The notes: generated by a model from the letters alone, not told the origin. Positions 10,761-23,690 are shown, counted from the stretch's first letter. The stretch: 64,000 bases of DNA from Limnephilus marmoratus (GCA_917880885.1 OU862927.1:37103571-37167570), one strand, 5' to 3'. Made by a program: numbers and translations.

Positions 10761-13700
10761 CAGTGGCGTAGCGTGGGGGGGGTGGGGGGGGGGGGCGGCC
10801 CGCCCCGGGCGGCACTTTTAAGGGGGGCGGCAAATTTTCACAATAAATAATAACATTATCTTGGAAAAATTTAAACCATTTCATATCATTATTTGAACAT
10901 GTTCTACGATCCTTTCGTTTACGAATTAAACTCTTTTTTTTAATTCATTAAAAATATCAATAACCATATTTTTTTAAGCTGCAAATTTTGCATTTCGTAG
11001 GAAAAAGGTACGCATATTATGAAAGTAATACTAATTAAAGCTAATTAAAGTTGATAGACTCGCAAACAGATTCACTCTTAATTAAAATCAGAATTGTGTT
11101 CAGAATGTATTAACGACTGAATTTCAGATGTGTATTCATCTGCTGATACATTTCGAAAGAGACCATTATTTTATTCGAAGTGCAGTTATAAAATTCTAGT
11201 TGTAGATTATGTATGTGCTGCCAGAATCAAAGAGAAACCATTTTCATTTTCTGATTGTAGTTTTAATTCGGCAAATACAAATTTAATTTGACCCGTCTAA
11301 TCACAGGAGACGCAAATTATCCCACACATTTAATTTGAAAAAAAAATTGTGAAATTATGTCCCACACATTTAATTTTAAATAAATTTGTTATTGCGATAA
11401 AAAGTTAAGATGCAGTTTTATAACATTTTTTTTAAGAAAAGGAATCTGTATTTAAAATTTAAAGTTTATTCTATTTTAGGAACTTTAATTCGAATATTCG
11501 CAGTCGTGTATTTTTGAGCCAATTCACATTTCCAATATGAAAATTTTAATGTTTAGAAACAATAATGTTCTAATAAGCACGTCGAAAAAATTACTTTATC
11601 TAGATTTTAGAACAGTTTTATATTAATAATAAACAAAAATTTTAACAAAACAAAAAACGACTTCAAAAAATGCACTAAAAAGTAAAAAAATAATTTCGTA
11701 TTCTTCTACAACTTCATAATCGACTTACTTTTTCTACTCATCAATATGTAGGTACGATTGTCATTTTTGGGATCGGTGTCAGTCATGGTAGGTTTGTAAC
11801 TACATACATAGTTATAAATGAGATGTGCTTGTGTCGCACAAGCGACTTGACGAGGCGAGAGCAGGCCCGCGGCGAGGGGAGCTGTCAAGTAAACACGCCG
11901 CGCCAGGCCGGTTACCTTTGCTGACACCGACTCCAAAAATAACAATCGTACCTACATATTGATGAGTAGAAAAAGTAAGTCGATTATGAAGTTGTAGAAG
12001 AATACGAAATTATTTTTTTTACTTTTTAGTGCATTTTTTGAAGTCGTTTTTTGTTTTGTTAAAATTTTTGTTTATTTTTTGATTTTTAGTGAATCCGAAG
12101 TACACTAATTTGTCTGAATATGGGTAGATCTACTAAACGTGCTGCTCATATGAGACAGACATAATTTGACCATAACGACATTAGGGTCAAATTAAGAGAT
12201 TCGGCCGAGTTTCGTTAATTTGCTCCTAAGAATTGAAGAGTTCCGTTACTTTGTCATGGATCCGATAATCAGAACCTAACCAAACTCTCATCAATTTATC
12301 CTTGAAGCACATCCTTTCCAATAAAAAAAGAATCATTGAAATTGGTTGGCGTGATATTGAGTTATTCGTCCATTTGTCGCGCACGTACTTTATGCAAATT
12401 TAAGACTTATATGGTTTTCTCATGGATGCCAATGTCAGAACTAAACCAAATTAAAATGGGACCACATGGGAAGCACTAGCTTTCAAATAAAAAAAGAATC
12501 ATCAAAATTGGTTCACCCAGTCGAAAGTTCTGAGGTAACAAACATAAAAAAAAAAAAAAAAAAAAAATACAGTCGAATTGAGAACCTCCTCCTTTTTGAA
12601 GTCGTTTAAAAAGGAACATTGCATGGGAAGAACCGGAAATTTTGTGCGGAAACATTGACAGGCAAAAGTTTATAGATATTTTTTTCTTATTATTCGAAGG
12701 GTTAAACCAGTTTTCATGATGTAAACTTCCATTTGAAAATTCATCTGCAGACACAATTCAAAGGAAAACATTATCTTATTCGAAGTTCAGATATTAAATT
12801 CTAGTTGCAGACTCTGTATGTGCTGCCAGAATCAAAGAAAAACCATATTCATGTTCTGAGTGTACTTTTAATTCACCGCATATAGACTTAATTCAAACCA
12901 ACTTTGTGTTGAGAATGTAAATTTCCAGTTGTGGATTCATGTGTTGACACATTTCGAAGGAAAACATCCTCTTATTCGAAGTTCAGTTATAATATTCTAT
13001 TTGCAGACTATCTACATATGTGCTGCCAGAATCAAAGGAGTGTAGCTTTAATTCACCGTATTCAATCTGGTTTTGTGTTCAGAATACAACGATAAATTAA
13101 ATAACGAGTTGCAAATTCATCCTGCATCGAGTGAAGCTTTACATTTGCATTACATAATTATGTAAAATTCTGAAAAATTGATTGTTGCGTGTGTAACTAT
13201 TGTTTGGGGACTCTAAGGCAGTATCAATCAATCAACTTTGGAGTAGAATTTAAATACATGATTTTCATTGAAAGAATACTCCTCAAATGTGATTATTAAA
13301 AAAATCCGGCTTGTGTATAAATAGGTCGGAATAAAAAATAGGATTTCCATATACAACCCCCCCCCCCCACCGCTTGAAGTACCCAAATAAGGGGGCGGCG
13401 AAATTTTCCTCCACCCCGATGTTCTGAGTGTAGGTTTAATTCACCACAAACAGATTTAATTAAAACTAGTTTTGTGTTCAGAATGTAAATGCCGGAAGAA
13501 TCAAAGAAAAACCCTTTTCATGTTTTGAGTGTAGTTTTAATTCACCGCGTAAAGATTTAATTAAAACCAGTTTTATGTTCAGAAAGTAATTGCCGGCAGA
13601 ATTAAAGAAAAACCATTTTCATGTTCTGATGTTCTGAGTGTAGCTTTAATTCACCACATACAGTTGAAATTAAAACCAGTTTTGCATTCAGAATATAAGT

Positions 13701-14082
13701 GCGGCTAGAATCAAAGAAAAACTATTTTTATGTTCTGAGTGTAGTTTTGATAAACCGCATATTTATTTTAATTTAAACCAGTTTTGTGTTATCAATATAT
13801 CAATAATTTGCAAATTCATCGTGTACCGAGTGAAGCTTTGCATTTGAGTTGCATTCAATACGTATGCATGATGAAGATGCGAAATTCAGCAGTTATATAT
13901 AAATTTGTAGTAGAATTTATAAGCACGATTTTATTGGAAGAGTACTCGGCACATAGGATTATAAAAATCGGCATAAAAATAGGATATTCTACCCCCCCCC
14001 CCCCCCCCCCCCCCCCGCCGGTCAGCGCTTGAAAATCTGCGGAAAAAGTACCCGGGCGGCCGATACCCACGCTACGCCACTG
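10761..14082. mobile_element. Large non-autonomous hAT element
   Basis: Inverted termini begin CAGTGGCGTAGCGTGGG on both sides, and the target duplication AAATGATA is perfect (10753-10760 and 14083-14090). Eight-base duplications and CAG-type ends define hAT. Subterminal regions are extreme G and C runs. The 3.3-kb interior has no transposase frame. It is built from about eight diverged copies of a unit containing AATCAAAGAAAAACCATTTT, GAGTGTAGTTTTAATTCACC and CCAGTTTTGTGTTCAGAAT, plus a nested element at 11655-12612. Confidence 0.88.
11655..12612. mobile_element. Element nested in the hAT, with ACGACTTCAAAAA ends
   Basis: The left end carries ACGACTTCAAAAAATGC and the right end TTTTTGAAGTCGTTTAAAAA, which are inverted. 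Inside, 11628-11784 is repeated in inverted orientation at about 11930-12080 (roughly 150 bp arms) around a GC-rich loop. The right end (poly-A, then CAGTCGAATTGAGAACCTCC) is familiar to me from repeats common in moths and butterflies. Exact borders and superfamily are uncertain. Confidence 0.55.
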
Positions 14083-14090
14083 AAATGATA

Positions 14091-14371
14091 TCTACTTGAG
14101 TGCGGTTGTCCATGTGATCGACAATGAATTCAGTAAGAAGAACGAGGTTACTTTCCACATTTCTGCCTTTTGTAAAACCGTGTTGCTTTGTTGTAATGAT
14201 GTGATTCAGTTGTGGGCTTAGATATTTGTAAACAATTTTTTCCATTAACTTACTGAATATTGTTAGTTTTGAAATCGGCCGATAGTTTTTAACATTATTT
14301 TTTTCACCATTTTTGTGGATTGGTGTTACATAGGCTCTTTTCCATATTTCAGGTACCGTGCCTTCGTTCAT
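14091..14371 (-). pseudogene. LINE reverse transcriptase, N-terminal RT boxes
   Basis: Encodes VPEIWKRAYVTPIHKNG, NYRPIS and KQHGFTKGRN, the first RT boxes of a jockey-like ORF2. It runs into the hAT insertion site at 14090, and the protein resumes at 10758. Confidence 0.8.
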
Positions 14372-14846
14372 TGATTTATTATATACAATGCAGAGAGGTT
14401 TTGCAAGTGTTTCCGCGCAATTAACTATAAAGTATGAGGGAATGTCATCACACCCCGCGCTTGTGTTTATGTCAAGAGCTTTTATTTCTTTTAAGATTAT
14501 TTCTCGTGTGAATTTGACCGTGGTGATATTTATGTTATTTTGTGTTTTCTGGTATGTCGAAGTCTGGTAGGTTATTATCGTTTATGTAAACTGATTGGAA
14601 ATATTCCATGAAAATATTGCATATGTCTTGGCCATTTTCTGCTTTTTTGTCATTTAGGTGCATCGTCCTTGGAAGAGACGATTGTGTTTTTTTCATGTTA
14701 TTAAAATGATTCCAGAAGAGTTTAGGATTACCATTTATGCTATTTTCAGCAGTATGTATATAATTAATGTAGAGTTGTTATGCGATACGTTTTTGTCTAG
14801 ATCTTAAGAGAGAAAACGTTTGATAGTCACGTGGATTTTGAAATTT

Positions 14847-15248
14847 TTAAAAATTTTTATGGTATTTATTTTTCTCTTTAATTATTTTTATGAGAGATGA
14901 TGTGTACCACGGCGGATAATTACAATTTTTGGCTGGTTTAGTTGGTACATAATTTATTTTAATGTTGTTTAATATGTTGTAGAAGACGTCAGTTGCGGGT
15001 TGAGTATTCAAATGGTTAAGTTTATGATCCCAATCAATTTCGTTTAATTTTGTGTTTATTATTGAATATTCCGCTTTTCTGTATAGTAATATTTGTTTTG
15101 CGTTAGTTTTCAGGTTTTTATTTATTTTTTTAATAGGAATTGAAATTAGCAGTGTTTTATGATAAATATCTTCTGGTACTAATGAGATATTATTATTGTG
15201 CCTAATTTTCAGTGGTATGTTGCTTACAGCTAAGTCGAGAATGAACAA
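14847..15248 (-). pseudogene. LINE ORF2 linker between endonuclease and RT
   Basis: This frame carries NNIKINYVPTKPAKN and PPWYTSSLIKIIKEKNKYHK. The P-W-(Y/F)-xxxLIKxIKEKNK pattern is typical of the stretch between the AP endonuclease and RT in these elements. No endonuclease is present upstream, so the copy is 5'-truncated near 15250. Confidence 0.6.
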
Positions 15249-16061
15249 TATACCCTAAAATATATTCCGAATCTAAACAACGTAAGTAAAGAAGCCGTGA
15301 ATACAAATTGCGACTCGCGACCCGTGTATTGGACGGAACTACTGTCGAATTTGCCCTATCAAAGAAAAGAAGAAGAAAAATAATGTGGGAATCTTAACGA
15401 CGTTAGTGAAGAAAGCGTGTAAACGAATATATACCGCGGCATGGCGTATTTATTTATTTATTTATTTATTTCAACGCCATAAAATGGCTATTACAATCCG
15501 GTGATACATGATACACAGTGGTACATAGGAGGGTTATTACAATGAAAATAATGTACATTAAACAAAGTACATATGTATGATAACTAGTCTTTAGTTATAG
15601 GATACAAATATGTTTTACAACGAAAAAAAATAATATGAGCTCGTACTAAATACACATTTTTATGCAGAATAAACATAAGTAAATAAAGGTGAATTCTTGG
15701 AAAAATTCTCAACATCAAGTATAATATACCTACTTTACTTTTATTTGTACATATTGTTGGATTCGAGGAATTGGCTAAAATGGACTAACTTAGTAATGAT
15801 ATTATTGTTACCTTCAGTTGAAATGACTGAAGTTTGAACTGATTACAGGTACCTACTGCTAATTAGTTCTGTTTTTCAGGGCTGCCAGTTAGAGAATCAA
15901 TAATAAATCTTTGGTTTAAAAATAATAATTTTGAAAAAAAATTATACATTATTAGCTATTACTTAACTAGTCTGTCTGATAGTTAATATAAATGAAGCAA
16001 GCAGTTTGGAATCTATATTAGAGTATGATATAGACGCCGTGCAGACGAACACTATTATACC

Positions 16062-18709
16062 CAGTAGCGTAGCGAGGGGGGGGGCGGGGGGGGCGGACCG
16101 CCCCGGGTGCCACCCGAGGGGGGGGGTGACACTCGAACGGAAATGGAAAAAAAATTACGAAAGTGCAAAATTGCCACAAAAAATATTTTACATGTGAACA
16201 CTGACTGTTATTTAGCTCGGTTGGTCGGGGATTCCCGAAAAAATGTTTTATTTTTAATTTTCGTTCCTAGCTCGAAGCATTGCTCGATCGGGGATTTCCC
16301 TGAAATATTCCTAGAGAAATTCTAATTTCGTTCGTATATTGTGATTGACGTAAACTTGTGAAGTGAATTGTTATCTATTGGCTGACGTGAATTAGTTGTT
16401 TTTATTAGTGCTGAAAGATCATTTAAAAAAAAACAAGGTAAGTGGATTTGATAGTTCACTTTTATAATAGACGCAAAACTTGAATACAATACACCAGAAT
16501 AGATTGATAACTGATCTGCATGTTTTTTTCTGTATTATATTGTTTTGTGTACATGAAAAAATATTTAAGGAATAATAAGTAATTTGGAGGATTTCAGAAA
16601 ACATTTTTTAAGAATTCGAAATATGCGTTTTGAATTTGTTGACGAAGCGCTATTTACACCGATTACCAAGTCAACTGCCGACAGTATTTACACCAAACGA
16701 TTAGCTGCTTACACTGAGGTAGTTTCATAAGCTAAGGTGATTCGTCTACCAAATGTAAAAGCGCCCTCAGATATCGATCAGCTGTCGATTATTTGGATGA
16801 GAGGTCACCTTCGCATTACTAGCGCTGTAAATCATAATACCTAAATTATTTTATCCAATATTAGATTGGGTATTATCAAAAATCTAGTTTTATGGTTACT
16901 AAAAATAAAGATTCTGTATATTTTTAATAATTTAACTACATGTAAAAATATAATTGATAAACTAGTAATCCTTAGATCAGATTTTTGCCTAATTTTGAAA
17001 AATACAAAGTTTTTTGGTTGGCGACGTTACGTGAGTATGGCGTCTTGACGGTGTATTTATTCGTTGACCCTGCCTATACTAATTTCACATTTTTCCAAAT
17101 TTAAGTTAAGAGTGAGTCTGTGTAAGAATCCAAAAGCTTGAATAAAAGTTACACACGGAACAAGCAAATGATTTTCCTCCGAATTTTGGAGCGAATAGGG
17201 TGCAACTCAAATATAGCGCTCATCTCAAAACTGGTATCAATTTAAGATTAAATCTGTATTTGGTAACTCGTTTTAATTAAAACTACACCCATAACATGAA
17301 AATGGTTTTCCTTCAATATTTGCAGCAAATAGTCTGAAACTTTCGAATCCTGCAACTCGGGGAATATCTTGCAATAGTGGAAATCAGGAATGGTTTCCTT
17401 CGAAATGGGTCCGCAGATGAACAGAGTTTCAAATGAAATTTCAAAGGAAACCATTTTCGAGTTCCACGTGCAAGATTTGAAAGTTGCAGAATATGTGCTA
17501 CAAAGATCGTAGTAAAACGATTTACGTGTACTGCGTGCATTAATAATTAAAGTTGGGGACTAACACCTTTACTATCTCACAATTGAAATTTCATCGTTAC
17601 ACTCTGAACACAAAACTGGTTTTCACTTAAGAATGGGTTGTTGAGATTATATTTTCACGCCAGCAAATGATTTTCCTCAAAATTTTGCAGCATATTAGAA
17701 GACTCCACTCGGAACTTTAGAACGGTTTCGAAATTTATCCTGCATTTGGAGGACAAAACTGGTTTGAACTTTCTGTGTGTGTTTCCCCAGGTTGAAAACT
17801 GCATCCAGAACTCAAAAATGGTTTTCCTCAGATTTTTGCACCACATAGTATGCAACTTGATTTTTTAACTGCACTTGGAAAATGAGAATGGTTTTCCTTC
17901 TATATGCGTCAGCACATGCACCCGCATTTGGATATTTTTTTGAAATTCTGAACACAAGACTTGTTTTAACTTAAGAAATTATCTAGTAAGAGTCCACCGG
18001 CTTAAATTAAAATTGAACCTTATTAATTATTTCAAAACTGGTTTAAATTTAAGAGTGAATGTATTCGGTAACTCGTTTTAATTAAAACTACACCCATAAC
18101 ATGAAAATGGTTTTCCTTCGATATTTGCAGCACGTAGTCTGAAACTTTCATATTTTGCAACTCGGGGAATATCTTACAACGGTGGAACTCGGGAATGGTT
18201 TCCTTCGAAATGGGTCCGCAGATAAACAGAGCTTCAAATAAAATTTCAAACGAAACCATTTTCGAGTTCCAGGTGCAAGATTTGAAAGTTGCGTACTATG
18301 TGCTGCAAAGATCGAAGAAAAACCATTTGTGTGTACTGCGTGCATTAATAATTAAAGCTGGGGACTCACACCTTTACTATTTCACAATTGAAATTTTATC
18401 GTTACACTCTGAACACAAAACTGGTTTTAACTTTATTAAGGGTTGTTAAAATTATATTTTCACCCCGGCAAATGATTTTCTCAGAATTGACGAGTTGAAC
18501 AGTGATTGACGGGAACTCGTGAAGGGAATTATTACTTATTGATTGTTGAAAATTTTAGTTATTCTGTTAGTGTTTTTAAAACTGTTTTTATATTTAAGGA
18601 GGTCGAAATTTGTGTTTTGGATTTCTCAAAGTAAATTTTATGAGGGGGGGGGGGGGGGGTGACACCAAGTTTTCCTCCCCGGGTGCCACCCATGCTAGCT
18701 ACGCCACTG
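16062..18709. mobile_element. Non-autonomous hAT element, second family member
   Basis: Ends are CAGTAGCGTAGCGAGG (left) and, on the opposite strand, CAGTGGCGTAGCTAGC (right). The target duplication ATTATACC is perfect (16054-16061 and 18710-18717). G-rich subterminal tracts and a CCGCCCCGGGTGCCACC block match the design of the element at 10761. There is no transposase frame. The interior is made of repeated modules, including an 805-bp-spaced duplication. Confidence 0.88.
17228..18474 (+). repeat. Direct duplication inside the hAT element, spacing 805 bp
   Basis: About 430 bp starting near 17228 (landmark AACTCGTTTTAATTAAAACT at 17265) recurs at about 18044-18474 (landmark at 18070). Copies are diverged by scattered substitutions. 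Each contains short units with AAAATGGTTTTCCTTC, the reverse complement of the unit found in the 10761 element. Short frames here are artefacts. Confidence 0.8.
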
Positions 18710-18717
18710 ATTATACC

Positions 18718-18990
18718 TAACATTAATTATTGTCATTGAGGTATGATATTATAGCCTTCTTATAACTACATTCGGTGCAGTTGAACACATCTACTACTTC
18801 TGAGAAAGCGTTGCCAACTGCATGCAATCTAGGTATAAGCGAGTATCTAAATGACTCAGTCCTGATATTTTTGTTTCAATTAAAAAGAATTTTGGATCGA
18901 GTAGTTCTAGTAGGTATGTGGAAGGTAATAAGGTTTAATAAATCAGGACTGTCTATAATACCATTAACAATTTAAAAAAAAAAAGTCAAG
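18718..18990 (-). pseudogene. LINE ORF C-terminal remnant
   Basis: The minus strand reads RTESFRYSLIPRLHAVGNAF followed by SEVVDVFNC and a KKAIISYL segment. This looks like the C-terminal tail of a LINE ORF2 protein. It abuts the right border of the hAT insertion. Confidence 0.45.
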
Positions 18991-19100
18991 TCGGAAATAA
19001 GTCTTCTATCTGAAAGTTTGAGTAAGTTTAATTCTTTCATTAAGTGATTGTAATTTATTCATTCTATTGGTAGACCAAGTTTATAGTTAATGAATTTTGT

Positions 19101-20204
19101 ACGAACGTACGGTCGAATTCACCCTAGCAGGCCTGGAGATTCGACCTTTCTACCGCGTTCATTTTAATTAATTCTAAAGAACGTTTTACAAATATTTAAG
19201 ATGTGTCTCCATGTTGTCCTCCCGAAGTTATTAATTCACCGTCTAGAAAAATAAAATCTGGTGCTTACCGCTAACTTTATAGTTGAAAAACGGATTATAA
19301 AGTTTTAAAATCGTTGTACATAAAATATATTAATGGGAAGGTACTGTTTTTATTAATCTAAAATATGACGGTATTTTTGTGTACTGTGGAGATTCCATCT
19401 CAGAATATACTTAGAAGCAAAAACTGTCTTTATTAAACATTTATTTTTTCTATTGTTTTGACACTTTCATAAACCTTCCTATACATACTTGAACTTGTAG
19501 AAATAAACTTAAAGTATATAAGTACTTCAAGTTTATTTCTAACAGTAATTGTTGAATTTTTTGCCCGTCCGCCCCCTTGTGCCCCTCCCAGAAAAAAAAT
19601 CTGGGTCCGCCCTTAGTAATTATAAGAAGAATTATTTGAATAAAAATGATATAGTAAAATAACTAAAACTTACACAACTAAAAAATATTTAATTAAAACT
19701 TGCAGTTAAAAGTGACAAGTTTCTGAGAAACACTAGGCGAAAGGTCTACCTTTTTGAAAAAACCTGCAGATTTTATACACCAACGTGTAAAATCCTTCGA
19801 GGTAAAATCACAACGTTCGAGTCTTTAAATTAAAAACAAAAAAGATATATATTTAAAAAAAAATACAAAAAAAAAATATATATATATATAAATTTCCATA
19901 ACGTTTTGCCACTGGGTATAACCTAACGCATCACGTTATACGCACTCCGTCTCATCCCAGTAGTACTGTACACACGAGATGGGGCGCGTATCACGTCATC
20001 AATAGCGTCGTGTGATAAAAATAAAAGTATAATCGGACATCAAAATGACATTTACATTTTACATTATACTCCAAATATGCTCAGGAATCGCCGGTTAATG
20101 GTTCGGGTTTTCGGGTACGTGTTTTACACACTTTGTAACAGTAATTTGTCTCTAAATTCTATACGGGTAATTAGGAAAAAATGTTATTACAATGGAGAAC
20201 CTGA
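19101..20204. other. No gene; probable terminus of an unidentified DNA element
   Basis: At 19575-19615 a CCGCCCCC...GGGTCCGCCC block looks like the end of a DNA transposon, but I could not find its partner. A short inverted repeat (TAGAAATAAACTT/AAGTTTATTTCTA) lies at about 19498-19540. The rest is AT-rich and featureless to me. Confidence 0.35.
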
Positions 20205-20450
20205 GAAAAGCAAAGTGAGACACATCGCCTTGCACCGCAGTGGGAGGAGTACATTCATATGTCCGCCATTCCAGGACACATTGATCTCCAGATTCCTACC
20301 CACCTCTCATTCCTTTTCCTTCCCAGAACTTCCTTTCCGTGAAAAGACCCTCCACACAGCATCCCCAAAGATGACACGGGCCTTGAGGGATTTTTTGAAG
20401 CGAAAACTTCTTTAGCACCGTTGTGATTCGAATCTCGAATCTCGAAAAAT
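20205..20450 (+). mobile_element. Family S repeat, truncated copy
   Basis: Carries CTTGCACCGCAGTGGGAG, GATTCCTACCCACC, TTCCTTCCCAGAACTTCC and CACACAGCATCCCCAAAG in family order. The head and far 3' end are missing. Confidence 0.7.
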
Positions 20451-20667
20451 TTCGACACCAAAAAGAAACAAAAACATACATCTATAGGATTTATATTCAT
20501 CTATACATCTATAGGCTTGCGAGAGAATGAGATAGTATAATCGGTGTCCTCTTTGTGCGGTGCTTCTTAACCTCCCCACTCTTGTCTACTTTAGTTTTCT
20601 GAAGGTTCACTTCTACTTCGATTTTTTTTCCACAGGCCCTCCTGTGTGGTGCTAATGTAAAAAGAAA

Positions 20668-21315
20668 TCTATAAAAATATAAAAATGAATCCCTGTTTCC
20701 CTTGGTCACGCCATATCTTCAGAACGACTTTACCTATTTCATTCATCTTTTTTTTTTAAGTTTTCTAATACTTCGTAGAAGGTTCTTACGCAAAGAAAAA
20801 TTAAGAAAATTGCACAGAAAATTGGATAATTTCTGAAAACTTGAAGAAAAACTTCAGAAAAATTTCAGAAAACTTGAAGAACTCCGCACGTTTGACAGTT
20901 CGCGCGTTTGATGAATGTGAATTTGGCAGGCAGCTGTTTTTTTTTGTAACAAAAGAATTGTTTATGGATTTTATAAATTATAGATATTTTAAATTGGTAC
21001 CTATGTTAGGTACCAAATTTGATTGATTGATCTTATAATATACAAAAATGAAAAATGAAAATTTGAATAAAAAATTGTAATAGGTGGCACGCGAGCTGTT
21101 TGAAAACTGGATGCACCGGCACTGAATATATGGAACGCGGGAGGGGGGTTGGCGGGATGGTGGAGCCGGAGAGGGTAGGCGGGGAAGGTGGAAGGGTTAC
21201 GCGGGAGGGGAAGGGGATGCGGGAGGAGAACGGGGACGCACGGGAAAGGACATGCAGGGAGAAACAATTGATTTCTTTAAATATGGCATTGCAACGCATA
21301 CCGGGAGCCAGCTAG
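20668..21315 (+). mobile_element. Non-autonomous Helitron, copy 3 (best preserved)
   Basis: Starts TCTATAAAAATATAAAAATG directly after an A (20667) and ends CTAG (21312-21315) directly before T, the A/T target of Helitrons. The 3' hairpin GGCAT/ATACC (one mismatch) lies at about 21285-21304. A purine-rich block (about 21135-21240) sits upstream of it. It is non-coding. Confidence 0.8.
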
Positions 21316-21622
21316 TACTTAATAGAACCTACTACCTGCGTAGTTTTTTTTTAACTTCCCGTTCCTAGGTAGGGACCGGAAGCAAAATTAACTTTTTTTA
21401 CGAAGACTAACAGGAAGACTGGTGTATTTAACGAACCGGAACCGGCTTCCGGTTTAATACAAACACCGATTGTCGTTTGTCATGGTGACAGCAAATAATT
21501 ATTATTACGGCATTTTGGGTGCCAAACCGGCGACGCCTCCTGGAAGTTTACGTATTGAACTTCAGTGTTATTATGTTTGCCTCTGAGTAGGCGCAACATT
21601 GACTTTTTGTTGTGAATATAAC

Positions 21623-22532
21623 TAAGGGTCGACCGAGACAGATTTTTCGTTCTCGGCCGAGGCCGAGACCGAGACTGAGAATAAATTAAAATCTCAGCCG
21701 AGACCGAGAATAGATAAATTGAGAAAAAAAATAAAATGAGCTATTTTTGCACAATAGGTATAGTATATTTAAGAATGTAATAATAATTTGTTTTAAAACG
21801 CGCTCAAAAAGAATAAGATTGAGAGATATATAATTACGAATGTTAGAGGAGCGTGCTAATATTTAAAACGATAAAATCGAAGCGAAAATTGCGAAAATAT
21901 TTCATAAAATACGGCTCGTTTAAAATAAAGCACACCTTAAGTATCATTTAAAGAAACATTGTGAATTTTTTCACAACTATAACTTGTAAAAAAACAGAAA
22001 CAAACGTGTTTAAAATAATTTGCGTTTCGGCGTGGAACTCGTCTAAGCATTATCTTAAAAAATAACATATATTTTTTTAAGAGCTTAAAAACTTCAAATG
22101 TTTATGGGAGATGTGAGAAATCGGTAGAATTTCAGGTAGCGGCGGCTTAAATAGTTTTAAAAATCAAAATCGAACAACGTGATGTTGTAGCACATAAAAG
22201 GCAATTTTTCTGCGTTTTCACCAATTGTCTGTTTACAAAAGTAGTGAAATGAACGGCGCAGCGGCGGCAGCAGGGGTAAGTAAAACCCGCCTCGCTGCCA
22301 GCCGACCAATCACAATCGACAGCTCTCTCACGCACTGACACCAAGTAACGAATGTGGACGTGCGCGGTAGATTTGAATCCCATTATCCTATACCATGCCT
22401 ACTTAAAACGGTCTCGGTAATGGCCGAGAATCTCGGTGATTTTTCGCCGAGAACCGAGACAGAGTTCTTGGTAGAATTTGTAGCCGTGAATGCCGAGACT
22501 GAGATCGAGACCGAGATCTCGGTCGACCCTTA
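21623..22532. mobile_element. hAT-type MITE, 910 bp
   Basis: Inverted ends TAAGGGTCGACCGAGA and a perfect 8-bp duplication AATATAAC (21615-21622 and 22533-22540). Subterminal regions are dense in GAGACCGAGA-like motifs on both sides, possible transposase-binding repeats. No transposase is encoded. Confidence 0.88.
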
Positions 22533-22837
22533 AATATAACGAACGTCAGAAATGTAGGTATTGCTATACCAAATTAATATTATAAATAAAATTATATAGG
22601 CATGGGCGCAGCCACGGTGAGGGATTCATGACATCTGGGATTGTCGACCGAGTCTCGTTTTCAAATTTACAGCACTTCATATATGGTTTTTCATTTGGCT
22701 TGGCCTATTTCAGCATAATATCGCTCGCCATCTATTCCCATTGGGAACGTACCGTGAGCACTGAGAGTTCGGTGAGTACGGTGAGACTGAGCAGTATGCC
22801 GAAATATGCCAAGCCACATGATCTTTTATCTTTTATA

Positions 22838-23690
22838 GCTGTATGTGGCACAGGTCTGTGGCGATACATTATCCTTCGCCAAAAGATCAAAAGAAGACAC
22901 GAGAAACATCTAATATTCGCACGGCGCCGGCTCTTGCCTAGGTACCTACATATGCCGATCGCGATGTACTTTCTCGCCTGCCGTGCCAGCCCGACGTTAA
23001 TAATATCGCCACCACCTAGAAAGGTCTCGAGACAGCACCGTACAATATCTGTACGGCGCCGAATATTCTCGTCAACTGCCGAAGGGTCGCGTATTACCTA
23101 CCGTGTGGGTAATTACTCGCCGCGGCTATATAAGCAGCCGATCGCTCGCCCGCTGCAGTCAGTATCAGTTCAACAGTCGGTCAATATCTCAACAAGTAAC
23201 AGATCGCACAAGTGCTCCTGCATGGCACACATCCAGGGCAGCTTCCCGAGATCCACCACCACGTCTCAGCTACAAGGCCCATCATGTCTTCAGCTCCTGA
23301 GAATAGCTCCATCCCGCGACTTATAAGGTTTGACGCTCCTTCAGTCCAGGGATCAGCTCACCACTTCATGGCATTCCGAAGCCCCACCGTGCTTCGCTGC
23401 CATGGAAACACGCACCACCTCGCCCGGACTACCTGCTGGTGGCTCAGCACACCGAGCCACTCACCGTTCATCTCCGCGATTCAAAGCGTCGAGCAACGGC
23501 CTGGAAGATAGGTCATCTCCACCGCCACGGTGTCGAGCAACTCGCTGACCTTCACCACACCATCTCCACCTCCGTACGCCTGCAGCATCTTATCACTGCA
23601 CCCTGCATACATCTGGTTACTGCTTCACCGACCATCTGCTACGTAGCTCAATAAACGACTGACTCACCACTTCGACATGACGCCTTTCAT
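22838..23690 (+). mobile_element. LTR-like sequence with promoter and polyadenylation signal
   Basis: A GC-rich block unlike its surroundings, with a TATA box, a spaced initiator and AATAAA at 23650-23655. This is the U3-R-U5 layout of a solo LTR or an LTR fragment. The open frame at 22628-23326 runs through the promoter and has no recognisable domain, so I do not call it a gene. I could not define TG...CA ends or a target duplication, so a host promoter with a short transcript remains possible. Confidence 0.45.
23127..23163 (+). promoter_or_regulatory. Core promoter: TATA box plus initiator
   Basis: TATATAAG at 23127-23134 is followed by TCAGT at 23159-23163, the arthropod initiator, with its A 34 bases from the start of the TATA box. 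Spacing and sequences fit an active-type RNA polymerase II core promoter. Confidence 0.6.

Larger units (their letters stand above)
9318..15250 (-). mobile_element. Jockey-like LINE, 5'-truncated, split by a hAT element
   Basis: The minus strand carries, in order, a linker region (15248-14847), RT motifs (14371-14091), the hAT insertion 10761-14082, more RT (10758-10009), and an ORF2 tail (9945-9655). It ends at a TTTA-rich block at 9318-9340, which is a (TAAA)n tail on the coding strand. Removing the insert and one 8-bp target copy leaves about 2.6 kb. Several frameshifts and stops make it dead. The clade is judged by motif style (NYRPIS, TDFAKAFD, FADD) and could be another LINE of that branch. 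Confidence 0.75.
15440..19100 (-). mobile_element. Second LINE fragment, split by a hAT element
   Basis: A TATTTATTTATT block at 15449-15470 looks like the (TAAA)n tail of a minus-strand LINE. The sequence continues to 16061, is interrupted by a hAT insertion, and resumes at 18718. Coding remnants lie at 18718-18990. Clade not assigned. Confidence 0.5.

Noticed and set aside
22628..23326. 232-codon open frame
   Set aside because: Composition changes along its length, it crosses a TATA box and initiator, and no domain is recognisable.
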